30,553 nucleotides of DNA from GCA-002728855 sp036340635 (lineage in GTDB: Bacteria > Bacteroidota > Bacteroidia > Flavobacteriales > Flavobacteriaceae), in NCBI GenBank assembly GCA_036340635.1, contig JAYYYF010000024.1:1-30553 (forward strand), given 5' to 3'. Shown here one piece after another: positions 1-9,563 of the stretch. The translations under genes and the position numbers were made by a program. The notes under the pieces are model-generated. The model had not been told where the DNA came from. It searched no databases and saw nothing but the letters and a program-made list of their open reading frames with translations. How positions within the stretch are numbered: the first letter of the stretch is position 1; the number at the start of each line of letters is the position of its first letter.

Positions 1-1095
1 TCTGGCTCTTTAATCCTTTTGTCAGGTGAACCAGGTGTTGGGAAATCTACTCTTTTACTTCAAATTGCTTTAAAAATGGATTTAAAAGTCCTTTATGTCT
101 CAGGAGAAGAGAGTCAAAAACAGATAAAGCTAAGAGCAGAAAGGATTAGATCATTTTCTAAAAAGTGTTTTATACTTAACGAAACTCTTACGGAAAATAT
201 TTTTGATCAAATAAAAAAAATTGATCCTTCCGTTGTTGTAATTGATTCAATCCAAACATTGAAATCTGTCAATATTGAAAACAGCCCTGGGAGTGTTTCT
301 CAAATAAGGGGTTGCACAGAGCAGTTCATAAAATTTTCAAAGGAAACTAACAAACCTGTTTTCCTAGTTGGCCATATAACAAAGGATGGCCAAATTGCTG
401 GTCCTAAAATTCTTGAGCATATGGTAGATGTAGTTCTTCACTTTGAAGGAGACAAAAACAACATCTATAGAATTTTAAGGGCTCAAAAAAATCGTTTTGG
501 ATCAACTTCTGAAATAGGGATTTATTTAATGGGATCTAACGGGCTTTCCCCTGTCTCTAACCCAAGTGAATTACTTATTCAGTTTAAAAAGGATTCTTTA
601 AGCGGGCATGCAATAGCTTGTATACTAGAGGGATCAAGGCCTTTACTGATTGAAGTTCAAGCCCTGGTTAGTTCAGCAGTTTATGGTACCCCTCAAAGAA
701 CAAGCAATGGGTTTAACTCAAGGAGATTGAATATGCTCCTAGCTGTACTCGAGAAAAGGGCTGGTTTTGCTTTAGCTTCAAAAGATGTTTTCATTAATGT
801 TGCAGGTGGGATCTCAGTAGAAGATCCATCTATTGATCTAGCTGTAATAGCTGCTATACTATCTAGCTACTATGATAAATCAATTTCTCAAATTAATTGT
901 TTTTCAGCAGAAATAGGTTTGTCAGGAGAAATTAGGCCTGTATCAAAGACTGAACAAAGAATTAAAGAATGTTCAAAATTAGGATATAAAAATTTTGTGA
1001 CTTCAAAATCTAGTAAAATTCAAAAATTAAATAGCTCAATAAAAGTTATAGCTGTTTCAAAGATAGAACAGCTAATTAAGTATCTTTTTAGTTGA
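1..1095 (+). CDS. radA: DNA repair protein RadA, 5'-truncated by window edge
   Basis: RadA (Sms) is a RecA-like ATPase and DNA helicase that helps process recombination intermediates during repair. The reading frame is open from base 1, so the gene starts outside the window; 364 residues are visible of a usual 450-460. The N-terminal C4 zinc finger and the first part of the linker are therefore not seen. The Walker A motif GEPGVGKST lies at visible residues 9-17. The RadA-specific KNRFG motif follows near residue 163, in the phrase KNRFGSTSEIGIY. The remaining 180 residues match the Lon-protease-like C-terminal domain, with the phrases GGISVEDPSIDLA and SAEIGLSGEIRPV. A TTG at 19 could be misread as a start, but it sits just before Walker A and would remove conserved sequence. 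The next gene, gdhA, begins 52 bases downstream. Confidence 0.95.
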   Translation, partial: SGSLILLSGEPGVGKSTLLLQIALKMDLKVLYVSGEESQKQIKLRAERIRSFSKKCFILNETLTENIFDQIKKIDPSVVVIDSIQTLKSVNIENSPGSVSQIRGCTEQFIKFSKETNKPVFLVGHITKDGQIAGPKILEHMVDVVLHFEGDKNNIYRILRAQKNRFGSTSEIGIYLMGSNGLSPVSNPSELLIQFKKDSLSGHAIACILEGSRPLLIEVQALVSSAVYGTPQRTSNGFNSRRLNMLLAVLEKRAGFALASKDVFINVAGGISVEDPSIDLAVIAAILSSYYDKSISQINCFSAEIGLSGEIRPVSKTEQRIKECSKLGYKNFVTSKSSKIQKLNSSIKVIAVSKIEQLIKYLFS

Positions 1096-1147
1096 GCAAA
1101 TAATTTTCAATCTAAATAATGTAACTTTATTAAAATTATTAATCTAG

Positions 1148-2488
1148 ATGGAAAAAATAATTACTGGTTTTTTAAAAGAAGTTGGTTCTAGAAACAAAAA
1201 TGAACCAGAATTCATGCAAGCAGTAACAGAGGTAGCTGAAAATGTGATCCCTTATATTGTTCAAAATAAAATTTATTATGGACAAAATATCCTCTTAAGA
1301 ATGGTAGAGCCTGAAAGAGTTCTTTCGTTTCGAGTTGCTTGGATTGATGACAATGAAGAAATACAAGTAAATAGAGGGTATAGAGTGGAAATGAATTCAG
1401 CAATAGGGCCTTATAAAGGCGGTCTAAGGTTTCATCCCAATGTCAACTTAAGTATTTTAAAATTTTTGGCTTTTGAACAAATTTTTAAAAACAGTCTAAC
1501 AACACTACCGATGGGAGGAGGAAAAGGAGGAGCTGATTTTGATCCTAAAGGAAGAAGTGATACTGAAGTTATGAGGTTTTGTCAAAGTTTTATGACAGAA
1601 CTATTTCGCCATATTGGCCCTAATAGAGATATTCCTGCAGGAGATATAGGTGTTGGAAGTAGAGAAATTGGATACCTTTTCGGACAATATAAAAGACTGA
1701 AAAATGAATTCACTGGTGTTCTAACTGGAAAAGGTACAAGCTGGGGTGGGTCCTTGATAAGACCTGAAGCTACAGGATATGGAGTTGTATATTTTACTGA
1801 AAAAATGCTTGAAAACAAAGGTGTTTCTATTAAAAACAAAAAAGTTGTTATTTCAGGATCAGGGAATGTAGCTCAATATGCAGCTGAAAAATGTTTATCT
1901 CTTGGGGCAAAAGTCCTTTCCATGTCTGATTCGTCTGGTTATATATATGAAAAAAATGGTTTTAGTACAGAACAACTTTCACACATAATGCAAATTAAAA
2001 ATGTTAAGAGAGATAGGATCAGTGAATATCTAAAAAAATACCCTAAAGCAATATTTAAGCAAAATAAAAAACCCTGGGAAATACCCTGTGATATCGCTTT
2101 GCCCTGTGCTACCCAAAATGAGTTAAATGGTCAAGACGCAAAAGTTTTAGTTAAAAATAGATGTGTTTGTGTCGGCGAAGGGGCTAATATGCCCTCAACC
2201 CCTGAGGCAATAAAATGCTTCGTTGAAAACAAAATCCTTTTCGCTCCAGGCAAAGCATCAAATGCTGGCGGTGTTGCCGTTTCTGGATTAGAAATGGCCC
2301 AAAATTCTCTTCGTTATAGTTGGACTAGAAAAGAGGTGGATCAAAAACTAAAAAAAATAATGTCAGACATCCATGAATCTTGCCTTGAATATGGAACAGA
2401 AAAAGAATTTGTTAATTATGTTAAAGGTGCAAATATTGCTGGATTTGTAAAAGTTGCTGAAGCAATGTTAGCACAAGGAGTTGTATAA
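1148..2488 (+). CDS. gdhA: NADP-type glutamate dehydrogenase
   Basis: This enzyme makes glutamate from 2-oxoglutarate and ammonium with NADPH, an entry point for nitrogen assimilation in the cytoplasm. At 446 residues it matches the hexameric class I enzymes of bacteria. The active-site loop PMGGGKGGADFDPKG carries the catalytic lysine at K126, and the substrate-binding K90 lies in IGPYKGGLRFHP. The motif DIPAGDIGVGSREIGYLFG follows. The Rossmann segment VVISGSGNVAQYAAEK ends its second strand in SDSSG rather than an acidic residue, as in E. coli GdhA, which favours NADP over NAD (inference). The start is an ATG with no clear Shine-Dalgarno sequence. A TAACTTTA near 1122 resembles a Bacteroidota -7 box, but I find no well-placed -33 partner. 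recO follows after 15 bases, so the two may be cotranscribed. Confidence 0.96.
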   Translation: MEKIITGFLKEVGSRNKNEPEFMQAVTEVAENVIPYIVQNKIYYGQNILLRMVEPERVLSFRVAWIDDNEEIQVNRGYRVEMNSAIGPYKGGLRFHPNVNLSILKFLAFEQIFKNSLTTLPMGGGKGGADFDPKGRSDTEVMRFCQSFMTELFRHIGPNRDIPAGDIGVGSREIGYLFGQYKRLKNEFTGVLTGKGTSWGGSLIRPEATGYGVVYFTEKMLENKGVSIKNKKVVISGSGNVAQYAAEKCLSLGAKVLSMSDSSGYIYEKNGFSTEQLSHIMQIKNVKRDRISEYLKKYPKAIFKQNKKPWEIPCDIALPCATQNELNGQDAKVLVKNRCVCVGEGANMPSTPEAIKCFVENKILFAPGKASNAGGVAVSGLEMAQNSLRYSWTRKEVDQKLKKIMSDIHESCLEYGTEKEFVNYVKGANIAGFVKVAEAMLAQGVV

Positions 2489-2503
2489 AACTATTTCTCC
2501 CTA

Positions 2504-3229
2504 ATGCTTGTTAAAACAGATGCAGTTGTAATTGGTAATCTAAAATACGGTGAGTCTAGCTTAATAGTTACTTGTTATTGTGAAAAATTAGGACTGAAAT
2601 CTTTTATAGCAAAAAGTGTTTTGAAATCAAAAAAAGGATTATTGAGAAAATCTTTATTCCAGCCGCTTAATATTGTTTCAATAGTAACAAGTTTAAGAAA
2701 AAACGAACCCCAAAAACTGCTCTTTTTCAAAGAAGTAAAAATTGCTAATCCTTTCCAAAAAATTCATTTGGATATAAAAAAGAATATTATTGCACTTTTT
2801 ACTTCTGAAGTTCTGAAAAAAACCCTGCCAGAAGATGGTGGTGTTAACATGAAATTATATTACTTCCTTAAAAAATCTATTTTAGATCTTGAACATAAAG
2901 AATTTTCAGCTATTTTTCATTTGAAATTTTTAATTGAGCTTAGTTGGTTTATGGGATTTTATCCTAATCTAGAAAACATGGAATATCCTTTTTTTGATCT
3001 TGAAAATGGATGTTTTTCAAAGATTGAAAACCATGGGAATTCAATAACAGGAAGATCTCTAAAAGAGTTTAAAAAAATTTTAACTGTCAATTTTGATCAG
3101 ATTAACTTAGTCTCAGTCTCTGATAGCTGTAATAAGGAGATCCTTAAAAATTTAATGGATTATTTTCGTATACATTTACAAAGTTTTAATAATTTAAAGT
3201 CTTATAAAATAGTGAATGATCTATTCTAG
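2504..3229 (+). CDS. recO: DNA repair protein RecO
   Basis: RecO works with RecR (and RecF) to load RecA on SSB-coated single-stranded DNA during gap repair and to anneal complementary strands. The 241-residue protein starts with the typical OB-fold phrase MLVKTDAVVIGNLKYGESS. It continues into an all-helical C-terminal domain with FLIELSWFMGFYPN and FFDLENGCFSKIE, as in flavobacterial RecO. The C-terminal zinc-binding cysteine quartet of some RecO proteins is absent; only an isolated cysteine is visible in ENGC. The length is normal for the phylum. The start is an ATG 15 bases after the gdhA stop. Its last codons overlap the start of the TonB receptor by 14 bases in another frame, which suggests translational coupling. 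Confidence 0.9.
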   Translation: MLVKTDAVVIGNLKYGESSLIVTCYCEKLGLKSFIAKSVLKSKKGLLRKSLFQPLNIVSIVTSLRKNEPQKLLFFKEVKIANPFQKIHLDIKKNIIALFTSEVLKKTLPEDGGVNMKLYYFLKKSILDLEHKEFSAIFHLKFLIELSWFMGFYPNLENMEYPFFDLENGCFSKIENHGNSITGRSLKEFKKILTVNFDQINLVSVSDSCNKEILKNLMDYFRIHLQSFNNLKSYKIVNDLF

Positions 3230-5714
3230 AAAGTATAGAATTAGTTTTTTGTGCCTTTTTATAATGTTTAGCATAAAATTAAATTCTCAAGAAATATGGG
3301 TTGAGGATAATAATTCTGGCGAACCACTTGAGGGTGTTGCTATCTTTAATCAAGAGAAGAGTAACAGTACAATTACAAATAAATACGGTAAAGCTTCGCT
3401 GGATGTTTTTCCCAAAAATGATTCTCTATATTTTCAATTTTTAGGTTATAAAAATTTAAAGTTATCGCTTTTTGATATCATTGCAATTGGCATAAAATCT
3501 GTTAAAATGATTCCCGAAAATCAAATTCTTGAAGAAGTTTTTCTGTCTGTTGCAAGATCTAAGACATCTGCAAATAAAATTGCTGAAAAAGTTTCAATTG
3601 TTTCAGCTAAAGAAATTGATACTAGACCTGCTCTTAGTGGGGCAGAAATTTTAGAGATAAGCCCAAGCATTAGGATTCAAAAATCCCAAGGAGGAGGAGG
3701 GAGCCCAGTATTAAGAGGGTTTGAGGCAAATCGTGTTTTATTGGTAGTCGATGGAGTTAGGATGAATAATGCCATTTATCGATCTGGCCATTTGCAAAAT
3801 GCCATCACAGTAGATCCTCATAATATAGAAAGGGTTGAAATAATTTTTGGCTCCTCATCTGTTGGATATGGATCAGATGCTCTGGGAGGAGTTATTCACT
3901 ATTACACAAAATCTCCTGAAATAAATAGAGAGAATGTATTCTCTCATGAATTCACAAGTTTATTTAATAGTGCAAATTCATCAAGTGTCAATAATTTGAC
4001 AACTTCTTTAAGTTTTAAAAAATGGGGTATTATTACAAGTTTTAGTTATTCAAACTTTGGGGATATTTTATCTGGAACAAACAGATCTCATGGTTATCCT
4101 TCCTGGGGACTAACAAATTATTATTCAGAAAATAATAGAAACAATTATTCCCCTTCCCCTAGTTATAATGCAACTCCTAATTTGCAGAAAAATACAGGAT
4201 ACAATCAGTATGATCTGTTCCAAAAGTTTTCTGTTCGTCTCCCAAAAAATATGCTCCTAAACGTTAACTTTCAATATTCTTCCTCTTCTGATATTCCTAG
4301 ATACGACAAACTATCGGAAACAAAAAACGAAACATTGAAATATAGTGAATGGTATTATGGCCCACAGAAGCGATTATTTATTTCACCTCAACTAAAATTT
4401 TTCTTAGGAAAGCCTTGGCTAAAAAAGGGGACTATAACAGGCGCTTTGCAAAATGTTAAAGAATCTAGAATAAATAGAAAATTCTCGGAATTTACAAGGT
4501 TTTATTATAATGAGAAAGTTAATGTTTTTAGTTTAAACAGTGACTTTTATGGTAGTGGCGGATCTAACGTTTCCTTTTCTTATGGCCTCGAGTTGACTCA
4601 TAATTCAATTAAATCTAATGCTTTTTCTAAAGATTTAGTTATTAAAAATGGGAGAATTTCTGATTTAGTTAATTTTAATAGTTCCCCTTCCAGGTATCCT
4701 GATGGTGGGAGTAGTTATTCTAGTTACGCTGCTTATTTCAACTTTATATATCAACTGACTGAAAAACTGACTTTTAGTACAGGATTTCGAATAACCTCTA
4801 CTCTTCTTAAGGCAAAATGGAATGATGAGACAAGAGTAAACAAACTTCTTTCGTCTTTAAACCTTAAAAAAGAAGCTCTTACTGGAACTATTGCTTTAAC
4901 ATACCTTTTCAAAGAAAAATGGCAATTAAGTAGTCTTCTTTCTAGTGGCTTTCGAAACCCAAATATCGATGATATTGGAAAAGTAAGAGAAAATTCTGGT
5001 ATACTACTTGTTCCAAACTCATTCTTAAAGCCAGAATATGCTTATACACTTGATGCTGGAATTATTTTTTCTGAAAATAACAAGTCAAAATATGCCTCTT
5101 TAAGGGGGTATACTACACTTGTATCAAGACATATTGTAAGATCAGACTTTTCCATTTTTGACGATACTACGACTGAAAGCTTGGAAACCATTATTTATAA
5201 TGGTGATGAAGTAATAACACAAGCAAATAAAAATCTAGGCAATAGATTTATTTATGGTCTCTCATCAGAATTAGGTTATCGCTTAAATAAGAATTTTTAT
5301 TCTCAAGCTAGTTTTACTTTTACCAGAGGTAATAAAGACTATTCAGCTGGACCAATGCCTTCAATCTTGCCCTTTTTTGGTTCATTTTACTTAAATTATG
5401 AATCTTCTAAATTAACTTCAACAATTCATTGGAAATTTAGCGCTTCAAAAAATCCTTTTGAATATAGTTGGGGAGGAGAAGATGGTCTTGATGAAACCCC
5501 TATAATTGAATTAAATTCTACTAATGATAGGGAAAAATATGCGGGGAGTCCAAAATGGAATATTTTATCTCTTTTGTCACAATATAAGTTTTCAGAAAAA
5601 ACAAAATTAAAATTTGGAGTAACAAATATTTTTGATATTCACTACCGTACTTTTGCCTCAGGAATTTCTTCTGAAGGGCGAAGTTTCTATTTAGGAATAA
5701 AAACAAAAATATAA
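3216..5714 (+). CDS. TonB-dependent outer-membrane receptor, haem/transferrin-receptor-like
   Basis: This is an 832-residue outer-membrane active transporter driven by TonB-ExbBD. A signal peptide occupies about residues 1-24, with hydrophobic core FLCLFIMFSI and likely cleavage near LNSQ. A carboxypeptidase-regulatory-like domain follows (about 25-95; EPLEGVAIFN, ITNKYGKASL). The plug domain is about 105-240, with SPVLRGFEANRVLLVVDGVR and YGSDALGGVIHYYTKSP. A beta-barrel fills the rest. The plug sequence recalls the haemoglobin/transferrin/lactoferrin receptor family, and GFRNPNIDDI plus VPNSFLKPE resemble its FRAP/NPNL region, so haem or iron uptake is possible but unproven. No SusD, haemophore or iron regulator gene is adjacent. 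The chosen ATG lies inside recO (14-base overlap) and gives a good signal peptide. ileS starts 66 bases downstream. Confidence 0.88.
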   Translation: MIYSRKYRISFLCLFIMFSIKLNSQEIWVEDNNSGEPLEGVAIFNQEKSNSTITNKYGKASLDVFPKNDSLYFQFLGYKNLKLSLFDIIAIGIKSVKMIPENQILEEVFLSVARSKTSANKIAEKVSIVSAKEIDTRPALSGAEILEISPSIRIQKSQGGGGSPVLRGFEANRVLLVVDGVRMNNAIYRSGHLQNAITVDPHNIERVEIIFGSSSVGYGSDALGGVIHYYTKSPEINRENVFSHEFTSLFNSANSSSVNNLTTSLSFKKWGIITSFSYSNFGDILSGTNRSHGYPSWGLTNYYSENNRNNYSPSPSYNATPNLQKNTGYNQYDLFQKFSVRLPKNMLLNVNFQYSSSSDIPRYDKLSETKNETLKYSEWYYGPQKRLFISPQLKFFLGKPWLKKGTITGALQNVKESRINRKFSEFTRFYYNEKVNVFSLNSDFYGSGGSNVSFSYGLELTHNSIKSNAFSKDLVIKNGRISDLVNFNSSPSRYPDGGSSYSSYAAYFNFIYQLTEKLTFSTGFRITSTLLKAKWNDETRVNKLLSSLNLKKEALTGTIALTYLFKEKWQLSSLLSSGFRNPNIDDIGKVRENSGILLVPNSFLKPEYAYTLDAGIIFSENNKSKYASLRGYTTLVSRHIVRSDFSIFDDTTTESLETIIYNGDEVITQANKNLGNRFIYGLSSELGYRLNKNFYSQASFTFTRGNKDYSAGPMPSILPFFGSFYLNYESSKLTSTIHWKFSASKNPFEYSWGGEDGLDETPIIELNSTNDREKYAGSPKWNILSLLSQYKFSEKTKLKFGVTNIFDIHYRTFASGISSEGRSFYLGIKTKI

Positions 5715-5780
5715 ATTTATTGATCCTCATTTTATATTAAAATATTTTATTTTAGTGAACTATCAGAATAAACGATTTTA

Positions 5781-8700
5781 ATGGCCTTTAAAGAATATCA
5801 AGAGTTGTCTTTAACTAAACTCTCTGAGGAAATACTTGCCTTTTGGGAAGAAAAGGAAATATTTAAAAAAAGTATTACTTCTAGAGAAGGTAGTACTCCA
5901 TATATCTTTTTTGAGGGGCCTCCATCTGCCAATGGGAGCCCAGGAATTCACCATGTGATGGCAAGAACAATAAAGGATATTTTTTGCAGATACAAAACAC
6001 AAAAGGGATTCAAAGTAGAAAGAAAAGCAGGGTGGGATACACATGGCTTGCCTGTTGAATTAGGAGTAGAAAAAGAACTTGGTTTATCAAAAAAAGACAT
6101 AGGGAATAGTATATCCATAGAAGAATATAATGCAGCTTGTAAAAAAGCTGTTATGAAATATACTGATGAATGGGAAGAACTGACTAATAAAATTGGATTT
6201 TGGATAGATATGACTGATCCTTACACAACTTATGACTCAAAATATATAGAATCAGTCTGGTGGCTAGTAAAAAAAATTTATAAGAAAGGGCTACTTTATA
6301 AGGGATATAATATTCAACCCTATTCTCCAAAAGCTGGAACAGGTATAAGTTCTCATGAATTGAACCAGCCAGGCACATATAAAGATGTTAGTGATACAAG
6401 CATTACTGCTCAATTTAAAACTACAACTGAATCATTGCCAAAAAAATTTCGTAGCCGTACTCCACTTTATATGCTTGCTTGGACAACGACTCCATGGACA
6501 CTGCCTTCAAATACGGCTCTTGGTGTTGGCGCTAAGATCAAATATGTAATAGTAGAAACATTTAATGAATATACATTGATCCCTATAAGAGTGATATTAG
6601 CAAAAAATTTAGTGGAAAAATATTTTAATCAAAAATATACCCCTATGGCTAATCATTCTGAATTAGTATCACCAAATGATAATGGCAAAATCCCATACTA
6701 TATAGAGCAAGAAATTATTGGTGAAAATTTGGAAGGGATTAAATACGAGCAAATTTGGGCTGAAGCTCCTTTGCCCCTGCAGAATCCAGAAAATGCCTTC
6801 CGCGTAATACTAGGAGACTTTGTTACAACAGAAGAAGGAACGGGTATAGTACACATAGCACCGACTTTTGGAGCAGATGATTCAAAAGCAGCAAAAGAGG
6901 CTACCCCAGAAGTTCCACCTTTGTTAATATATGATGAAGATAAAAATAAAGTGCCACTAGTTGATCTAGAAGGAAAATTTAGAAAAGAATTAGTTGGACT
7001 TGGAGGTAAATACGTAAAAAATGAGTACTATGATGATATACCCCCAGAAAAATCTGTTGATATTGAAATTGCTATCGAATTAAAAAAAGCAAATAAAGCA
7101 TTTAAAGTCGAGAAACATGTCCATTCTTATCCAAATTGTTGGAGAACAGATAAACCGATTCTTTATTATCCTCTTGATTCATGGTTTATAAAAGTTTCTA
7201 AAATTAGAAATTCCATTTCAGATTCAAACAAGGGAATTAATTGGAAGCCTAAATCAACCGGTGAAGGGCGTTTCGGCAATTGGCTTAGTAATGCCAATGA
7301 CTGGAATCTATCTAGGTCCCGTTTTTGGGGAATTCCATTGCCAATATGGCAAACAAAAGATAGTAAAGAAATTAAAGTTATTGGATCAATTGAAGAACTA
7401 ATTAAAGAAATTAAAAAATCTATTTCTCTCGGTATAATGAAATCAAATCCTTTTAAAAATTTTAAGGTTGGTGACATGAGTAATAAAAATTATAGGAAAA
7501 TTGATCTCCATAAGGATAAATTAGATGAGGTGATACTTTCTTCAGAAAATAATTTACCTATGTATAAAGAGAAAGATCTTCTAGATGTTTGGTTTGACTC
7601 TGGAGCCATGCCATATGCTCAATGGCATTATCCCTTTGAAAACAAAGAAAAAATTGATGAAAGGATAGCATTCCCTGCAGATTATATTGCAGAAGGGATT
7701 GATCAAACTAGAGGATGGTTTTATACTTTACATATTATAGCAAATATAGTTTTCAATTCGGTAGCTTATAAAAATGTAATTTCAAATGGCCTTGTGCTAG
7801 ATAAAGATGGACAAAAAATGTCCAAAAGGTTAGGAAATGCGATTGATCCATTTAAGACAATTGAAAAATATGGGGCAGATGCAACTAGATGGTATATGAT
7901 TTCTAATTCTAATCCTTGGGATAATCTAAAATTTGAATTAGATGGTGTCTTAGAAGTTCAAAGGAAGTTTTTTGGAACATTATATAATACTTACTCATTT
8001 TTTAGTCTATATGCCAATATTGACAAATTTTATTATAAAGAGCCAGATATTTTAATAAAAAATCGTCCTGAACTTGATCGTTGGATAATTTCAGAATTGA
8101 ATACACTTGTGAAAGATGTCGATCAATTATATGAAAATTACGAGCCAACTAGAGCTGCAAGAGCCATATCTTTTTTTGTTCAAGAAAAATTAAGCAATTG
8201 GTATGTTAGGCTTTCTAGAAGAAGATTTTGGAAAGGTGACTATGAAAAAGATAAAATTTCTGGATTTCAGACGCTTCATGATCTGTTGCTTACCATTGCA
8301 AAATTATCTGCCCCTATAGCACCTTTCTATTCTGATATTTTATATAAAGATTTAGTATCCAATACAAAACGTGAACCTTTTGAATCAGTCCATCTTTCAA
8401 AATTCCCAATGAGTAATTCAAATTACATTGATTCAGTTCTTGAAAGTCGAATAAATAAAGCTAGAATAATAACTTCTTTGGCACTATCCTTAAGGAAAAA
8501 AGAACAAATTAAAGTTCGCCAACCATTAAACAAATTGATGGTTACTGCTAGAAATATTGAAGAAAAAAAAGAAATTAACCTAATCAAAGATCAACTATGT
8601 TCTGAGATAAATGTTAAAGACATTCATATAATAGATGATACAAGTGCTCTTTTGATTAAAGAAATTAGACCTAACTATAAACATTTGGGACCAAAATATG

Positions 8701-9176
8701 GTAAAGGGTTAAAACCTATAGAAGAAAAGATTAATTCTTTTGACTTAAATCAAATAAAAGAAATTGAAGCTAATGGCTCAATTCCTGTTTTAATTAACAA
8801 AAAAAATGTTATTTTAGACATTAACGATGTTGAAATTGTTTCAAAAGATATAGATGGATATGTTGTTGCAAGTACTGGTGGCATTACAGTTGCTCTGGAC
8901 GTTAAACTTTCAAGCAATTTAATTACTGAAGGTCTTGCCAGAGAATTAGTAAATAGGATTCAGAAATTAAGAAAGGTTTCTGGATTTAAAGTCACAGATA
9001 AAATAGAAATTATTTTTTCTAAAAATGAAATGATTGAGGATGTTTTATCTAGTAATGAAGAATATATAAGAACAGAAACCCTTTCAAAGAAAATTACTTT
9101 TGATAAATCTTTGAAGTCAGGGAATAAAGTAGTTTTGGAAAATATAGAAATATATATAACCATACATAAAATTTGA
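5781..9176 (+). CDS. ileS: Isoleucyl-tRNA synthetase, IleRS2 type with GIHH signature
   Basis: The enzyme charges tRNA-Ile with isoleucine and edits valine. Its 1131 residues and C-terminus without a cysteine zinc finger fit the eukaryote-like IleRS2 branch, not the E. coli type. The adenylation signature is in GPPSANGSPGIHHVMARTIKD-like sequence at residues 46-65: at 55-58 it reads G-I-H-H where E. coli has H-I-G-H. The KMSKS loop is KMSKR at 679-683. Other landmarks are GWDTHGLPVE, the CP1 editing phrases LAWTTTPWTLPSNTAL and GTGIVHIAPTFGADD, SRSRFWGIPLPIW, and DVWFDSGAMPYAQ. The altered signature is the reported hallmark of mupirocin-hyper-resistant IleRS2 enzymes. The ATG start gives a normal N-terminus. 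A TATTTTAG at 5748 weakly resembles a -7 box. The DksA-like gene follows within 13 bases. Confidence 0.97.
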   Translation: MAFKEYQELSLTKLSEEILAFWEEKEIFKKSITSREGSTPYIFFEGPPSANGSPGIHHVMARTIKDIFCRYKTQKGFKVERKAGWDTHGLPVELGVEKELGLSKKDIGNSISIEEYNAACKKAVMKYTDEWEELTNKIGFWIDMTDPYTTYDSKYIESVWWLVKKIYKKGLLYKGYNIQPYSPKAGTGISSHELNQPGTYKDVSDTSITAQFKTTTESLPKKFRSRTPLYMLAWTTTPWTLPSNTALGVGAKIKYVIVETFNEYTLIPIRVILAKNLVEKYFNQKYTPMANHSELVSPNDNGKIPYYIEQEIIGENLEGIKYEQIWAEAPLPLQNPENAFRVILGDFVTTEEGTGIVHIAPTFGADDSKAAKEATPEVPPLLIYDEDKNKVPLVDLEGKFRKELVGLGGKYVKNEYYDDIPPEKSVDIEIAIELKKANKAFKVEKHVHSYPNCWRTDKPILYYPLDSWFIKVSKIRNSISDSNKGINWKPKSTGEGRFGNWLSNANDWNLSRSRFWGIPLPIWQTKDSKEIKVIGSIEELIKEIKKSISLGIMKSNPFKNFKVGDMSNKNYRKIDLHKDKLDEVILSSENNLPMYKEKDLLDVWFDSGAMPYAQWHYPFENKEKIDERIAFPADYIAEGIDQTRGWFYTLHIIANIVFNSVAYKNVISNGLVLDKDGQKMSKRLGNAIDPFKTIEKYGADATRWYMISNSNPWDNLKFELDGVLEVQRKFFGTLYNTYSFFSLYANIDKFYYKEPDILIKNRPELDRWIISELNTLVKDVDQLYENYEPTRAARAISFFVQEKLSNWYVRLSRRRFWKGDYEKDKISGFQTLHDLLLTIAKLSAPIAPFYSDILYKDLVSNTKREPFESVHLSKFPMSNSNYIDSVLESRINKARIITSLALSLRKKEQIKVRQPLNKLMVTARNIEEKKEINLIKDQLCSEINVKDIHIIDDTSALLIKEIRPNYKHLGPKYGKGLKPIEEKINSFDLNQIKEIEANGSIPVLINKKNVILDINDVEIVSKDIDGYVVASTGGITVALDVKLSSNLITEGLARELVNRIQKLRKVSGFKVTDKIEIIFSKNEMIEDVLSSNEEYIRTETLSKKITFDKSLKSGNKVVLENIEIYITIHKI

Positions 9177-9189
9177 ATTAATATTGCAA

Positions 9190-9561
9190 ATGAAAAATAG
9201 ATATTCTGATACAGAACTTAAAAAGTTTAGAAAACTAATTGAGGGGAAAATTGATAAAGCTAAAGCTGATCTTGAACTTTTAAAAAGTTCATATATGAAT
9301 GATGGAAATAATGGAACTGATGACACCTCTCCGACTTTCAAAGCTTTTGAAGAGGGATCTCAGACAATGTCAAAAGAAGCTAATACTCAATTAGCTATAA
9401 GACAGGAAAAATTTATAAGAGATCTTAAAAATGCTCTTATCCGGATTGAAAATAAAACTTATGGAGTGTGCAGAATTACTGGGAAATTAATCAAAAAGAA
9501 ACGTCTTTTCTTAGTCCCTCATGCAACTCTAAGTATTGAGGCAAAAAATATGCAAAAATAA
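9190..9561 (+). CDS. DksA/TraR-family protein with degenerate zinc finger
   Basis: DksA/TraR proteins bind the secondary channel of RNA polymerase and alter transcription initiation, often together with ppGpp. This 123-residue protein has a helical, coiled-coil-like N-terminus, an acidic tip region (NDGNNGTDDTSP) and the C-terminal family phrase YGVCRITGKLIKKKRL followed by VPHATLSIEAK. Of the four zinc-binding cysteines of classical DksA only one remains, in C-R-I-T-G; this matches my memory of the form usual in Bacteroidota. The start was set at the ATG at 9190 (MKNRYSDTELKKF); a TTG two codons earlier is possible. It sits between ileS and lspA, a neighbourhood I recall from flavobacteria, and the exported hypothetical starts 2 bases after its stop. 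The exact target is unknown. Confidence 0.85.
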   Translation: MKNRYSDTELKKFRKLIEGKIDKAKADLELLKSSYMNDGNNGTDDTSPTFKAFEEGSQTMSKEANTQLAIRQEKFIRDLKNALIRIENKTYGVCRITGKLIKKKRLFLVPHATLSIEAKNMQK

Positions 9562-9563
9562 AT

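Noticed and set aside
19..21. TTG at 19 as the true start of radA
   Set aside because: The frame is open to base 1 with family-like residues, and a start here would delete the zinc finger and the segment before Walker A; the gene is simply cut by the window edge.
1122..1129. TAACTTTA as a gdhA promoter -7 box
   Set aside because: One mismatch, and the nearest TTG lies 27 bases upstream, outside the usual spacing; not strong enough to list.
3216..5714. SusC-type receptor of a polysaccharide utilisation locus
   Set aside because: No SusD gene or carbohydrate-active enzyme follows; ileS comes next, and the plug resembles haem/iron receptors more than SusC.
7166..7477. 103-codon reverse-strand open frame inside ileS
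   Set aside because: Antisense to conserved IleRS motifs (SRSRFWGIP region), with no independent protein features.
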